A stretch of DNA of 64,000 nt from CAWBKV01 sp041946675 (GTDB lineage: Archaea > Halobacteriota > Methanosarcinia > Methanotrichales > Methanotrichaceae): assembly GCA_041946675.1 (NCBI GenBank), contig JBHGAU010000002.1, positions 62,001-126,000 of the forward strand, in the 5' to 3' direction. Position 1 is the first letter of the stretch. Each line of letters starts with the position of its first letter. Positions 23,603 to 32,727 of this stretch are shown in pieces. The translations under genes were made by a program, and so were the position numbers. The notes under the pieces were generated by a model. That model did not search any database and was not told the origin of the DNA. It saw only the letters and a program-made list of their open reading frames with translations.

Positions 23603-25105
23603 CTACCGCCTCCTTGCGAGTAGCCTTGATATGTGATCGCTTGTGATCATTCCTATGACGCGGTTCTCACGATCTACAACAGGCAGGGCAGAGATCCTGT
23701 GAGTATCAAGGGTCCTTGCTGCAAGCTCTATCGGCTCATCCGGCCTCGCCGAATAAACCCTGCGCGTCATTATCTCCGATATCTGCGATACCGCTCCGTT
23801 GGCAACGGCCTTGGATATATCCCAGGCAGTTATCATTCCTGCAAGAGTCCCTCTTTCAGAGACTACAGGCAGATGATCGAAGCTCCCGCCCACAATCAGC
23901 TTAGCCGCCTCGTTTATGCGGATGTCCTCGCGAACTGTGACTACATCGCGACTCATGACGTCCTCCACGTTCGGGAACTCCTTTGTCTGCTTCATCGGCT
24001 TTGCTGAACCTACACGCTGAAGAGGCTCTACTGCCTGAGTGGGCAGAAACTCGCCCATCTCTATGGACTTCTTGAGCATTTCTGCGATCTCTCTGGCCAT
24101 GTAGTAGCTGGAAAGCGATGAGGTCGGCACTTCTCTGCCATTTAGCTTCACTGAGCCGGATTTGAGCATCTCATAGTTGACAATGGTGACTGTTGGCCTA
24201 TCACGGCGCTGTATCCCATAGTCGACTATCGGCACAGGTATATCGCGATCCCTAACTGCAGTATTCTTCGCAATCCTCTCGTTGAGCACAGGTATCGGAA
24301 TTCCAATCCCGATGTAGAGGCTTGGGCCGTATCTGTGAAATGTTGCTGCGCGAAGATATCTTGAGCTCATCTTTTTTAGGTCACCTGTAACCATTAGAGT
24401 TGAAAAGTTATTCTGGGGATTGTGCTGTGTCCCTGAGCCGATGACGAATCCTTGCGCTCCTCCCAGGAATATCCTTGTGCCTACTCCAATATAATCGAAG
24501 TTCGGATCGTTGGAGATCGGCGAAAGGACGCCCGCACCGCTGTAATGGACATTTCCATAGCGCGGGAGAAGCGTGCCCATATAGGTATGCATCGTCCTAT
24601 CCGAGGAGTTGGTTGCGGCATTATATCTTTGATAGGCGTTTCTGGGGTTGACCATCATTGCCTGGTTAAAGTCTTCCAGCCGCAGGCTCGTCTCCAGCTT
24701 GAGCTGCGGATAGCAATCGGTTCCTACGCCCTCAGCCTTGACATCTATCTGCCTTCCTGCGACAAGATCCTCTATGACGTGAGCGCCGCCATATTCTATA
24801 TCGCGATCCTCGGAGGGCTGGGTTGCTCCCAAAAATAGATCTACTGCTGCCACGCCTCCATATGCCTCAACCTTGTTGAGCCAGGCTCTCAGAATTTTTA
24901 TTGGAGGGTCGCTGTGGCCTAAATTCAGAAATACGCCAGAGGAGCACATTGCTCCAAAGGTGCCCGTTGTTACAACATCCACCTCGCGCACTGCACCGGC
25001 TGTGCCAATCTCGTCCACTATGTCGGGCATTTCCTCGGCTGTGACGACGCGGGCGCTGCCATTACGTACGCGCTCGTTGATCTCAGTGAGCGACTTCTCT
25101 TGCAC
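23603..25105 (-). CDS. L-aspartate semialdehyde sulfurtransferase-type protein (COG1900) with CBS pair
   Basis: The product is 500 residues. Residues 1-370 match the COG1900/DUF39 enzyme, with likely functional Cys in AMCSSGVFLNLGHSDPP and GTDCYPQLKL and a glycine-rich IFLGGAQGFVIGSGTQHNP. Residues 378-500 hold two CBS motifs (VEDVMSRDVVTVREDIRI, HLPVVSERGTLAGMITAWDI; ALPVVDRENRVIGMITSDHI). This is the methanogen homocysteine synthase that uses a persulfide-type route with the downstream ferredoxin. The start is a GTG. A TATA-like CTTTTTATCG near 25126-25135 places transcription very close to it. Confidence 0.9.
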   Translation of the reverse strand: MQEKSLTEINERVRNGSARVVTAEEMPDIVDEIGTAGAVREVDVVTTGTFGAMCSSGVFLNLGHSDPPIKILRAWLNKVEAYGGVAAVDLFLGATQPSEDRDIEYGGAHVIEDLVAGRQIDVKAEGVGTDCYPQLKLETSLRLEDFNQAMMVNPRNAYQRYNAATNSSDRTMHTYMGTLLPRYGNVHYSGAGVLSPISNDPNFDYIGVGTRIFLGGAQGFVIGSGTQHNPQNNFSTLMVTGDLKKMSSRYLRAATFHRYGPSLYIGIGIPIPVLNERIAKNTAVRDRDIPVPIVDYGIQRRDRPTVTIVNYEMLKSGSVKLNGREVPTSSLSSYYMAREIAEMLKKSIEMGEFLPTQAVEPLQRVGSAKPMKQTKEFPNVEDVMSRDVVTVREDIRINEAAKLIVGGSFDHLPVVSERGTLAGMITAWDISKAVANGAVSQISEIMTRRVYSARPDEPIELAARTLDTHRISALPVVDRENRVIGMITSDHISRLLARRR

Positions 25106-25323
25106 GAATGCTTCCTATCCGCCGATACGATAAAAAGCTATTGGGGCCCTGGATAATCTACCATGATTGAGTAGATGGCCTGAAAGTTCGGGCCGTAAAA
25201 AGCTTGGACTCCATGAGGATGACTCTGGTCCTGGTGTAAGCATCGGCCGAATTCTTATCATAAGGCTCCTCAACAATCTTAAAGAATAAAAATTTATGAC
25301 TGATAATCGCAAAAAAGGTTTAT

Positions 25324-25698
25324 TCACTCTTCCTCCAGCTTGCACAGCTGGCAGCTATGATGCCAGATTGGCTCAACCTGGACGTAGATAGGCTCCTCAC
25401 TATTGTAATGGCCTGCAGACATATCCTGAATAAATTTATGCACCGAGGCTGCATCCATGCTGCGAGGCCTGATCCTCCCAACTTCATGGCCATGAACGCC
25501 ATGGTGGCCCTCGGTCTTATCAATGGTCACAACGGCATACTCAGGATCTTTCTCGCTAACACTGTCGTTCAAATAGAGCAGTTTGCCGTAATAGAAGCTA
25601 TAGCAAAGAGGCCAATCGTGGCTCATCATGGCCTCTACAAGATTATCTTCACTCCCAATCTCCTTGAAGGAGAAAGTGCGGTCTTTGTGGATCATCAT
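25324..25698 (-). CDS. Hypothetical protein, soluble, His/Cys at the C-terminus
   Basis: The product is about 124 residues from the ATG at 25698 (a longer frame to 25791 exists). It begins MMIHKDRTFSFKEIGSEDNL, carries a basic/His segment (TEGHHGVHGHEVGRIRP) in the middle, and ends in HHSCQLCKLEEE. The C-terminal His-His-x-Cys-x-x-Cys may bind a metal. The family is not recognised. The flanking gap 25106-25323 shows nothing recognisable beyond the promoter of the upstream homocysteine gene. Confidence 0.5.
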   Translation of the reverse strand: MMIHKDRTFSFKEIGSEDNLVEAMMSHDWPLCYSFYYGKLLYLNDSVSEKDPEYAVVTIDKTEGHHGVHGHEVGRIRPRSMDAASVHKFIQDMSAGHYNSEEPIYVQVEPIWHHSCQLCKLEEE

Positions 25699-25932
25699 CT
25701 TGATAGTTTGCCTTAGTTGCTTATAAAATAGGTTCCTCCTTATTTCCGATGAAAAATATAAGGAAAACCGGATGGTTAGGTCGCCCAACATCCATCCTTC
25801 AGATCTCTTTCCGCCAGGTACCCTGGCCTTACAAATGATCCTTAGACAGACCTATCCATCGCCCAGATTTGTCTCTAATAGATTAGGCCAATCACAATGC
25901 TTTTTAACTTATTTAACGTTTTTAAAAGTGTG

Positions 25933-26082
25933 ATGGATGTAGCCAGATCTGAAGGACATGTTATCTGTTCTAGGGTATCAGCCGTGGAACTGGAGGAGAT
26001 CAAAAAGTTGGTGAATGCCGACGTTTATTTGAATACTTCAGACTTTGTGAGAGACGCAAGAAGGAGATATGGCCTGGTCTGA
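25933..26082 (+). CDS. Small ribbon-helix-helix type protein
   Basis: The product is 49 residues starting MDVARSEGHVICSRVSAVEL. The pattern of one beta strand (VICSRVSAVE), a helix (LEEIKKLVNAD) and a second helix after a turn (LNTSDFVRDARRRYG) matches CopG/Arc-like DNA-binding proteins. AT-rich TATA-like sequence (TTATTTAACG) lies about 20-25 bases upstream and no Shine-Dalgarno is visible, so it may be leaderless. Its end overlaps the radical-SAM gene by 14 bases, suggesting co-expression and possibly autoregulation. Confidence 0.65.
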   Translation: MDVARSEGHVICSRVSAVELEEIKKLVNADVYLNTSDFVRDARRRYGLV

Positions 26083-27106
26083 AGATTCCATTGGATCTTT
26101 TTACAACTACCTGCCGAAGGGCTGCGAGATCTGCAGAATAGGTGCGAGCCTTGTGCTCTTCGTAACGGGAAAGTGCGGGCGGAGCTGCTTCTACTGCCCT
26201 CTTTCAGAGGAGCGGAAAGGAAAAGATCTCGCATTTGCAGATGAGCAGCCTGTGGAAGATATAGAGGATATTATCAATGAGGCAAAGGCCATCGGCGCTC
26301 TGGGTACAGGAATCACCGGAGGCGAGCCTCTTCTCAAGCTTGACCAGGTCCTGGAGTACATAAGGGCCTTGAAGCGCTCGTTTGGGCCTGAGCACCATAT
26401 CCATTTATACACCGGCCTGCTGCCCGAAAGAGATGTCCTGATGAAGCTGAAGGCTGCAGGGCTTGATGAGATAAGGTTTCATCCGCCATATCCGGAATGG
26501 CCGGACCCGAGAGGCCTAAAAGAGGCGCTGGAAGAGGCCAAATCTCTGGGCCTTGAGGCAGGCGTGGAGATTCCAGCGATCGCGCCAGCGCCTGAGATAA
26601 TTAATGCCGTAAGAGATGCTGACGCATTTATGAATATCAATGAGCTCGAGTTTTCGGAGACGAATGCAGATCAGCTGAAATCCCAAGGCTATAAGCCAGA
26701 AGAGATTCATTGCGGGGCTATAGGCAGCGAGAGAATAGCCAGAGAGCACTTCATGCCGGAAGGTGTAAAGGTGCATTACTGCCCGTCGAGGTTCAAGGAT
26801 GCCGTCCAGCTGAGGGAGCGGTTCAAGAGACGATGTGAACGTATTGCGCGCCCCTTTGATATTCCGACTGAGGACGGGACTCTAATCTGCGGCACGATTT
26901 GCGGGAATATAGGAAGTGCTCTTGCAGTTTTAGTGGAGTTACACGTGCCGGAGGAGATGTATTCTCTGAAAAGGAACGAGATAGAAATATCAGCGCCTAT
27001 TCTGGAAGATATTTCGAAAAAGTTAAAAAGCATAGGTTGCATTGTTTCATTAATCGAGCGATATCCCTTAGAGGACGGGCTTGTTGTGGAGAGAATACCT
27101 TTATAA
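26069..27106 (+). CDS. Radical SAM protein of unknown substrate (COG2108 type)
   Basis: The product is 345 residues. The radical SAM cluster is the CGRSCFYC motif near residue 35, preceded by two more Cys (GCEICRIG), followed by the GGEPLL motif that binds SAM. The rest is a TIM-barrel and a C-terminal part with CGTICGN. It resembles the archaeal group annotated as pyruvate formate-lyase-activating-like COG2108; the substrate is unknown. ATG at 26069 follows GGAGAT. It lies inside the end of the ribbon-helix-helix gene and upstream of a DUF2551 gene. Confidence 0.85.
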   Translation: MAWSEDSIGSFYNYLPKGCEICRIGASLVLFVTGKCGRSCFYCPLSEERKGKDLAFADEQPVEDIEDIINEAKAIGALGTGITGGEPLLKLDQVLEYIRALKRSFGPEHHIHLYTGLLPERDVLMKLKAAGLDEIRFHPPYPEWPDPRGLKEALEEAKSLGLEAGVEIPAIAPAPEIINAVRDADAFMNINELEFSETNADQLKSQGYKPEEIHCGAIGSERIAREHFMPEGVKVHYCPSRFKDAVQLRERFKRRCERIARPFDIPTEDGTLICGTICGNIGSALAVLVELHVPEEMYSLKRNEIEISAPILEDISKKLKSIGCIVSLIERYPLEDGLVVERIPL

Positions 27107-27144
27107 TCCTTAGATTCATTGCTGAGTGGCGGTGATTTTGCCGG

Positions 27145-27447
27145 ATGGAGAGCTCTGAAGATCGAATCCAGGAGAGGCTCAGGAATTACCTAAAACGGGA
27201 TGGCATAGGCATTAGAAAGGCCGTTTTAAAGCTATTTTTGAGCGATGGGTCTTATACAACCGAGGATGTTTTTGCATACCTGGAGAAGGAAGGCTTTGAT
27301 GTTAGCTATCGCGGGGTATCTGCGATGGTCGGGCTTATGAATACCCGCCTGGGAATCCTGAGCATAGATGTCTCTGGAGATCATAATGTATATTCTCTAA
27401 AAAGCGATCATAAGGGTGCAGTGAGGTCTGTTCTGGAAAGCTATTAG
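27145..27447 (+). CDS. DUF2551-family protein, winged-helix-like
   Basis: The product is 100 residues. The sequence (IRKAVLKLFLSDGSYTTEDVFAYL, VSYRGVSAMVGLMNTRLGILSI) fits DUF2551, a small methanogen-specific family with a winged-helix-like layout. A paralogue lies at 39269-39592 with the parallel motif VVASMIGYICSRLGILRV. It is probably a regulator; targets are unknown. It is 38 bases after the radical-SAM gene, so possibly one unit. Confidence 0.78.
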   Translation: MESSEDRIQERLRNYLKRDGIGIRKAVLKLFLSDGSYTTEDVFAYLEKEGFDVSYRGVSAMVGLMNTRLGILSIDVSGDHNVYSLKSDHKGAVRSVLESY

Positions 27448-27470
27448 CATTAACAAATTTAATACAAATA

Positions 27471-28964
27471 TCAGTTCGGAGGCTCTCCTCGCTTCATCCT
27501 GTTCTTATACTTGTTCAACGCCAGGTCGGCGATCATATTGATGCACTTAAGAGCTGCATGGACAGTCGGTCCTGCAGTCATTCGCTCGCTATAGAAGCTG
27601 TGCAGGCTCTTGAGGTGTCTGAGGTTGTACTCGAGACACAGACCGATCAGCTCCCAGTGTTCGGGCAGCGCACGATCCCGGCCGAAGCCTCTTATTCCTC
27701 CAAGTTTCGTTTCTGACATGGGTGTGAAAAAGAGGGGCAGCATCATGCCGGTGTAATTCTTAAGCGATTCCACAAGCTCTATAGTCTTGATGACATCGGA
27801 AGCATCCTCTCCCGGCAAACCCAAAACTAGGCTTGCTACAGGCAGCCACGACTCCTCGCCGAAGAGGCTGTAGCAGTCTCTTACGATCTCAGGCCATTTT
27901 GCAGTCTCCGAGGGAAGGGCCTTCCTAGGCATATGCATTTCGAGTATTCTGCAGCTTCCAGTCTCAATTCCTATCCAGGCCGACATATACTTCTGGTCAG
28001 AGCCTATGCCCACTATTCGAGAGACATCCCTGAGAAGATCCTGGCTCTGGTGAACTGTAGCCAGGCTGAGGTGAGACACATCGATGGTGCGCGGGCCGAG
28101 CTTCTTTACCTCAGCTACAAGCTTTTTTACCTTCTCTCTATCTGGAACCATGCCCTTCGAGCCGTAGGTAAAGACATCCTCGGAATGCAGAAGCACATCT
28201 CTCTGGCCGCTTTGTAGATTTACCTTTACGTCCTCCAATATCTTCTCGAGAGGCCTATGCCGCAATGTTCGCATTGTAGGCGAGCAGAATGAGCAGCCGC
28301 GCCAGCAGCCTCTGCCGATTTCTACGATGCCTGCAATCGTTGCTCCGCGGTTTACTGGAATTTTATCGCCGGGGACAATGCTTCCGTGTATTACCCTCGG
28401 CACATTCTCTCCCCCAAGTATGCTCCTGCATATGCCAGGAAAATCAGCTTCGCCCTCACCCAGGTAGATGTGATCTACGCCGACATTTTCATCGATCAGC
28501 TCCCAGGCGCCGTTCCCTCCCACAACGATCTTCGGCTTGTGTTCCTTTATCAGGGGATGATTGATGAGCGAGAGAAATTTGGATCTATTATGAGGCTCTC
28601 CGCGCCCAATCATCTCCTCTATCTCCCGGACTGCAATCTTCCCCAAGGGATCATCATGAGTTATGCCGACGATCTCAGTGTCGGGCCCTATGAATTTATC
28701 AAGGTGGTGGGGATGAGCAACAGCGACCTCAGAGCTATCGAAGCCTGAATCAAGAAGAGCAGCTTCCACTTTACGCATTCCACATGGAGCGAGGATTGCT
28801 CTGCCATCAGCGCCAGAAGCGACCGGCGGACAAAAGAGCCATTGAAATATCCAATCAGGCATGACTGCCCTGGGCATTATTGAAGCAAAGCCCAGAAGCA
28901 CTCCGCCGTGATAGCTGCTCATCATGGTTATATCGCTGGTCAGGACAATCCTTTTTCCCGGCAT
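27471..28964 (-). CDS. B12-binding-domain radical SAM protein
   Basis: The product is about 497 residues from MPGKRIVLTSDITMMSSYHGG (frame extends to 29054). The N-terminal 200 residues resemble the Rossmann-like B12-binding part of the class B radical SAM family (IVGITHDDPLG, PKIVVGGNGAWEL, HIYLGEGEADFP). The cluster motif is GCWRGCSFC near residue 240. The later part (IGIETGS, LVLGLPGEDASDVIKT) is the typical radical SAM barrel. The substrate is unknown. No ribosome site is clear, so the start is uncertain. Confidence 0.82.
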   Translation of the reverse strand: MPGKRIVLTSDITMMSSYHGGVLLGFASIMPRAVMPDWIFQWLFCPPVASGADGRAILAPCGMRKVEAALLDSGFDSSEVAVAHPHHLDKFIGPDTEIVGITHDDPLGKIAVREIEEMIGRGEPHNRSKFLSLINHPLIKEHKPKIVVGGNGAWELIDENVGVDHIYLGEGEADFPGICRSILGGENVPRVIHGSIVPGDKIPVNRGATIAGIVEIGRGCWRGCSFCSPTMRTLRHRPLEKILEDVKVNLQSGQRDVLLHSEDVFTYGSKGMVPDREKVKKLVAEVKKLGPRTIDVSHLSLATVHQSQDLLRDVSRIVGIGSDQKYMSAWIGIETGSCRILEMHMPRKALPSETAKWPEIVRDCYSLFGEESWLPVASLVLGLPGEDASDVIKTIELVESLKNYTGMMLPLFFTPMSETKLGGIRGFGRDRALPEHWELIGLCLEYNLRHLKSLHSFYSERMTAGPTVHAALKCINMIADLALNKYKNRMKRGEPPN

Positions 28965-29132
28965 CAGGATGGAGCATATTCGTCTCTGGTGATAATGCTG
29001 TTCCCCCGAAGCCCAGCCGTCTATCTTTTCTATGTTGATGAATATATAAACCACGCTTGCTGCTTACAGGTGCCCGAGAACGATGATTCTTCAAGAAGCG
29101 GCTGAGCGACCCAGGAATAACCATCTGGAACT

Positions 29133-29363
29133 TCATGGCTTCGCATGAAATGAGGGGCTTGTGAAGTCGCGAAGGATCAGAAAAGATCTTTGGTCTCTTC
29201 TAGGTTTGGCCGGGATATAACGCTTCAACACCTTATCGGTGGTGAGAAAGTAATCCATATTATGAGCTATGGCATAGCTCAGATGAACAAATTTCGATAA
29301 AAGCAAAAAGAGGATATCAGAATCTACGGTGATGTGTTGATTTTGCCGTAAATTATAGCACAT
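29133..29363 (-). pseudogene. Remnant of a PIN-domain (VapC-like) protein
   Basis: The 76-residue frame contains HLSYAIAHNMDYFLTTDKVLKRY, which matches the C-terminal third of PIN-domain nucleases (alanine-rich helix followed by xDYFLTTDxxL). The N-terminal half with the first acidic residues of the active site is missing, and no antitoxin gene is beside it. It is therefore probably a decayed toxin gene. A short intact protein of another family is possible. Confidence 0.4.
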
Positions 29364-29602
29364 CCAGGCAGTACTTGAAGATGCTATAACTAAAGCATCA
29401 ACATAGTTATCAACCAGATTTATAATAAGCCCTGTATCCGACCTTAAGATAGATGATTATAGAACAGGATAACCCTATAAATCCCTTAAAGGCATTGTCC
29501 AGTCACTATCAGCATATTAAGCCGTCCCATGGCTTGTCATCCTATACTGCATTATGGGAAACGTTTTTATCATACAGGAGAATACTTAGATTGGGGTATG
29601 TA

Positions 29603-30094
29603 ATGCAATTCATAAAAGCACTAACTATAGTATTCATATTATCCCTTTTAGCAATACCCTGTATTGCCCAGACATCACCTCAATTCCAGAGCGTTGGCGG
29701 CGATTTTGGGAAGTCCTGGATAACCAGTTTCCAGGCCCAAAATCAACCAGCTGCTAACGATAACCTCAAGAACGATCTGTGGAGCTGGGGAACTGCGCCA
29801 AAGGGCAAGACGGTAGTTGGTGGAAAGCTGGTAGATACGCCCAACGCTACGAATACAATCAACTTTACGGCTAACTGGCTCGGGGACTTTGCGCAAGGAG
29901 TACCGATTTACATTAATAGCACCACTCCTTATGGGAATTATGGCAGAAATCCAGCAGATGCCGGCCAATTTAATTCAGCACCATTAACACCATTATCGCT
30001 TTCCGATGATCCATGGGTGCTGGCTCAACAGCTTGAACGACCAATCGTTGCACCGGCAGGCTACTACGGAAATTATTACCCACCCTATAACTAA
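29603..30094 (+). CDS. Secreted protein of unknown function
   Basis: The product is about 163 residues starting MQFIKALTIVFILSLLAIPCIAQ, a clean signal peptide. The ATG at 29603 is chosen over the upstream frame start (29453) because it gives this signal and has GGGG upstream. The mature protein is rich in Asn, Gly, Pro and Tyr, with several Asn-x-Ser/Thr sites, and ends in GYYGNYYPPYN. No family is recognised. It is likely an envelope or extracellular protein. A TATA-like CGTTTTTATC lies near 29562-29572. Confidence 0.7.
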   Translation: MQFIKALTIVFILSLLAIPCIAQTSPQFQSVGGDFGKSWITSFQAQNQPAANDNLKNDLWSWGTAPKGKTVVGGKLVDTPNATNTINFTANWLGDFAQGVPIYINSTTPYGNYGRNPADAGQFNSAPLTPLSLSDDPWVLAQQLERPIVAPAGYYGNYYPPYN

Positions 30095-30190
30095 TAAGAA
30101 AGGAACCCCAATAACCATAACCATAAATTCCTGGCAGTCAGTATGCCGGCGGCTTCGGGCCTTTCAGCATACCTGCCAGTGTTTTCTGCC

Positions 30191-30760
30191 CTACTCGATA
30201 TTGATCTCCTTGCCCTTCATCTTCTTCTTATTGATCTCTACAGTCAGGACTCCGTTCTTGTAAGATGCTTTTGCGCTGTCTGGATCGACTTCTGAGTCGA
30301 GATTAATATTCTTATAAAACTTTTTTTCATCCTCTGTCCTGATCTGGACGCAGCTGTCGGCAGCATTAAGCTTGACCTTCTCCTTGTCCACTCCGGGAAG
30401 CTCAATGAAGATCTTGTACTTGTCCTTCTCATCCATGACATCAACTAATGGCTCGCGTCCCTCGCTCGGTTCTATCCCCCGGTTAGACGGGCGGATATTG
30501 CCGAACTCCTGGAAGACGGGCTCCTTGCCAGGCTCTGCAGTATAACTGAAGCCATATACGAAAGGACCGTATCTGCGAGTTGTTCCCGAGGCTCCTTCTT
30601 CGTTGGATTCAGAAGGCATCGATTCCTCGAACCTTCTGATCATATCCTCAAATTGCGATCTAAACCAATCCTCTCCAGAGCCTTCCTCTCTTCCGGAGGG
30701 AAATCCTTCCCAAAAGTTATCAAATATATCAAATATTGACGGACGTCTTCTTCCCCACAT
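30191..30760 (-). CDS. Small heat shock protein (Hsp20/alpha-crystallin), copy 1
   Basis: The product is 189 residues. The alpha-crystallin domain covers about 100-185 (LVDVMDEKDKYKIFIELPGVDKE, ASYKNGVLTVEINKK, with the conserved A-x-x-x-NGVL motif). The N-terminal arm of about 75 residues is acidic and Ser/Gly-rich. GAGGAG precedes the ATG. It shares PFVYGFSYT-EPGKEP--QEFGNIRP with the next gene, so the two are tandem paralogues. ATP-independent holdase chaperone is the family role. Confidence 0.92.
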   Translation of the reverse strand: MWGRRRPSIFDIFDNFWEGFPSGREEGSGEDWFRSQFEDMIRRFEESMPSESNEEGASGTTRRYGPFVYGFSYTAEPGKEPVFQEFGNIRPSNRGIEPSEGREPLVDVMDEKDKYKIFIELPGVDKEKVKLNAADSCVQIRTEDEKKFYKNINLDSEVDPDSAKASYKNGVLTVEINKKKMKGKEINIE

Positions 30761-30862
30761 GTTTATACAGCTCCTCTATAACGTTGTTGACGGATCACAA
30801 CTCTAAATCACAATTATTCGGTTAGAGATTTTAATTGGATTTATGGTTCCCGATAAGGGCGA

Positions 30863-31462
30863 TCATTCCACCGGCACCTTTGTGCCCATAGCCTTACTGG
30901 GCTTATACTCTTCAGCCTTCTCCACCCTTATATGCAGAACCCCGTTCTTATATTCTGCACTTGCTGTATTCGGATTTACTGGTACCTTTAAAAATATTCG
31001 CCCGCGATATTTCTTATCTCCGCCTGTATCTACGACAAAGCTGTCCTCATAGAAGTCCAGGCTGATATCGCTCTTTTCAACACCAGGCAGTTCCACTAAT
31101 ATCTCGTAGAAATCTCCTTTATCATTGACATCGACCATTGGGGTCAAGCCTACTATCGGCTGTAGTCCCCTATCAGTTGGCCTGATATTTCCAAACTCCT
31201 GTAATATCGGCTCTTTGCCGGGCTCTGAAGTATAGCTGAAGCCATAGACAAATGGTCCCACTCTCTCTCTGACATCGCCAGTTGGGCCTTGGATGATCCG
31301 TGTTAGTTTTTCAAACTCACTGGGCAGATCAGATCCGAACATCCTGACCATATTACCTAGACCGCCTCTGAACCACTCATCGGCACTTGTGTCTATGTAA
31401 TCGGTTGGATAGTAACCTCTTCTTCTTCTGGGTGTGGGAAATCTCTCATCTTCGCCATACAT
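30863..31462 (-). CDS. Small heat shock protein (Hsp20/alpha-crystallin), copy 2
   Basis: The product is 199 residues starting MYGEDERFPTPRRRRGYYP, with AAGGAG upstream. The alpha-crystallin domain includes MVDVNDKGDFYEILVELPGVEKS and AEYKNGVLHIRV. It differs from copy 1 mainly in its N-terminal arm. It lies 102 bases upstream of copy 1 on the same strand. Different arms suggest mixed oligomers or different clients; that is inference. Confidence 0.92.
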   Translation of the reverse strand: MYGEDERFPTPRRRRGYYPTDYIDTSADEWFRGGLGNMVRMFGSDLPSEFEKLTRIIQGPTGDVRERVGPFVYGFSYTSEPGKEPILQEFGNIRPTDRGLQPIVGLTPMVDVNDKGDFYEILVELPGVEKSDISLDFYEDSFVVDTGGDKKYRGRIFLKVPVNPNTASAEYKNGVLHIRVEKAEEYKPSKAMGTKVPVE

Positions 31463-31540
31463 TTAAAATCGTGCTCCTTATAGTGTCATACTATTATGAT
31501 ATGATTAGATATACTTTTTTTGGTAAGATACATAAATCAT

Positions 31541-32710
31541 TTAGAAGAAATTCGATAGTCTTGACTGAATTGCGCCAGATATCAGCCTTGAATGACTTCT
31601 CCACTCCTTATAAGGTGTTTTCATCCTCTTGCTCATCTCTACCAGAGCCTCATTTAGAGTCGAGAACTTTTGGGGAGCAGAGTCCATTGCAGTTCTTGCT
31701 GCATCTCTTACGACCCAGACGCCAAGCGGAGCCCAGTACTTCTCAGAGATCTCTCTTACCGCCAGAACTGCGGCTTTCCTGCCCTGATCTGCAAGATGCT
31801 CCAAAACTGAGAGGCGAGCTGCATAATAGCCGCCTGACAGCCGACTATACCCCTTCTTTCCATGCAGATCCTCACTATCAGAACCGATCCAGCCCTCCTG
31901 CGACCATACTGATCCCGACATCCATATTTCAATCAGCTCGAAGCTGTAATCCCTCGGCATGAGAATGATCTCGAAATGGTTGCCAAGACCCTCTCCGGAA
32001 TACAGAAGATAATCGGATACAGTTGGATTATCCAGAATTGAATCTCTCAGCAGTTTTCCTATGATATCATCGGAGGCTGTAATCGACCATCTGGTCGGAA
32101 CAAGCTTCTTTTTCCGTCCCAGAAGGCCCAGGGAAAGAAGCCTTGAGATATGATCGGCTCTTACTCCGGAAGAGTAAAGCTCGCCTATAGAAGCGGCCGC
32201 TCCCACGTGATTATCTTCAACGATTTGGTCTACCTTTCTCGGCACAACTGGGTTCGTTGTTATATCGATTCCTTTCAGCTCGCCTGATGGGCCTGATGGT
32301 GCAAGAACTCCATCAAACTGAAGCTTTCTCTGGGGCGGTTTAAGGAAAGAGATCTCTGTGCCCACAGGAACAGAAGACATTGCCACCTGCTGGCAGGCTT
32401 CCAAAATCTTTCCCGGTGCAGTTGCTTCATTTACTTCCACCCGGGATTCAGACCTGACCATTGATGACCTGAGGGCTATTATCTCGCCGATATCCATATC
32501 AAGAGATGGTTTTTCAACTTCAATGGCAGGTATCATCGGCCCGGCACGCACAATGGGATAGTTATGTCTGCCAACGAAGACCTCCGGAGGCGAATATCCC
32601 TCAAGGCGCTCCCCGATTCTGGGCAAAGCCGAGATCTTCTCGAACCTTTTGATAATTGGACAGACTGGCCTGCCGCAAAGGCCGCGGCCTTTGCAGCTCA
32701 CACACCTCAT
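31541..32710 (-). CDS. nreA: Nre-family DNA repair protein
   Basis: The product is 389 residues. It begins with a zinc finger, MRCVSCKGRGLCGRPVCP (four Cys), and ends with QSRLSNFF, a good match to the PCNA-interacting PIP box (QxxLxxFF). These two ends define the archaeal Nre proteins, which take part in repair of alkylation or crosslink damage. The gene starts about 22 bases from the centre of a TATA-like box shared with hisI on the other strand, so it is probably leaderless. Confidence 0.88.
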   Translation of the reverse strand: MRCVSCKGRGLCGRPVCPIIKRFEKISALPRIGERLEGYSPPEVFVGRHNYPIVRAGPMIPAIEVEKPSLDMDIGEIIALRSSMVRSESRVEVNEATAPGKILEACQQVAMSSVPVGTEISFLKPPQRKLQFDGVLAPSGPSGELKGIDITTNPVVPRKVDQIVEDNHVGAAASIGELYSSGVRADHISRLLSLGLLGRKKKLVPTRWSITASDDIIGKLLRDSILDNPTVSDYLLYSGEGLGNHFEIILMPRDYSFELIEIWMSGSVWSQEGWIGSDSEDLHGKKGYSRLSGGYYAARLSVLEHLADQGRKAAVLAVREISEKYWAPLGVWVVRDAARTAMDSAPQKFSTLNEALVEMSKRMKTPYKEWRSHSRLISGAIQSRLSNFF

Positions 32711-32727
32711 AATCCTGCGGTTAGAAC

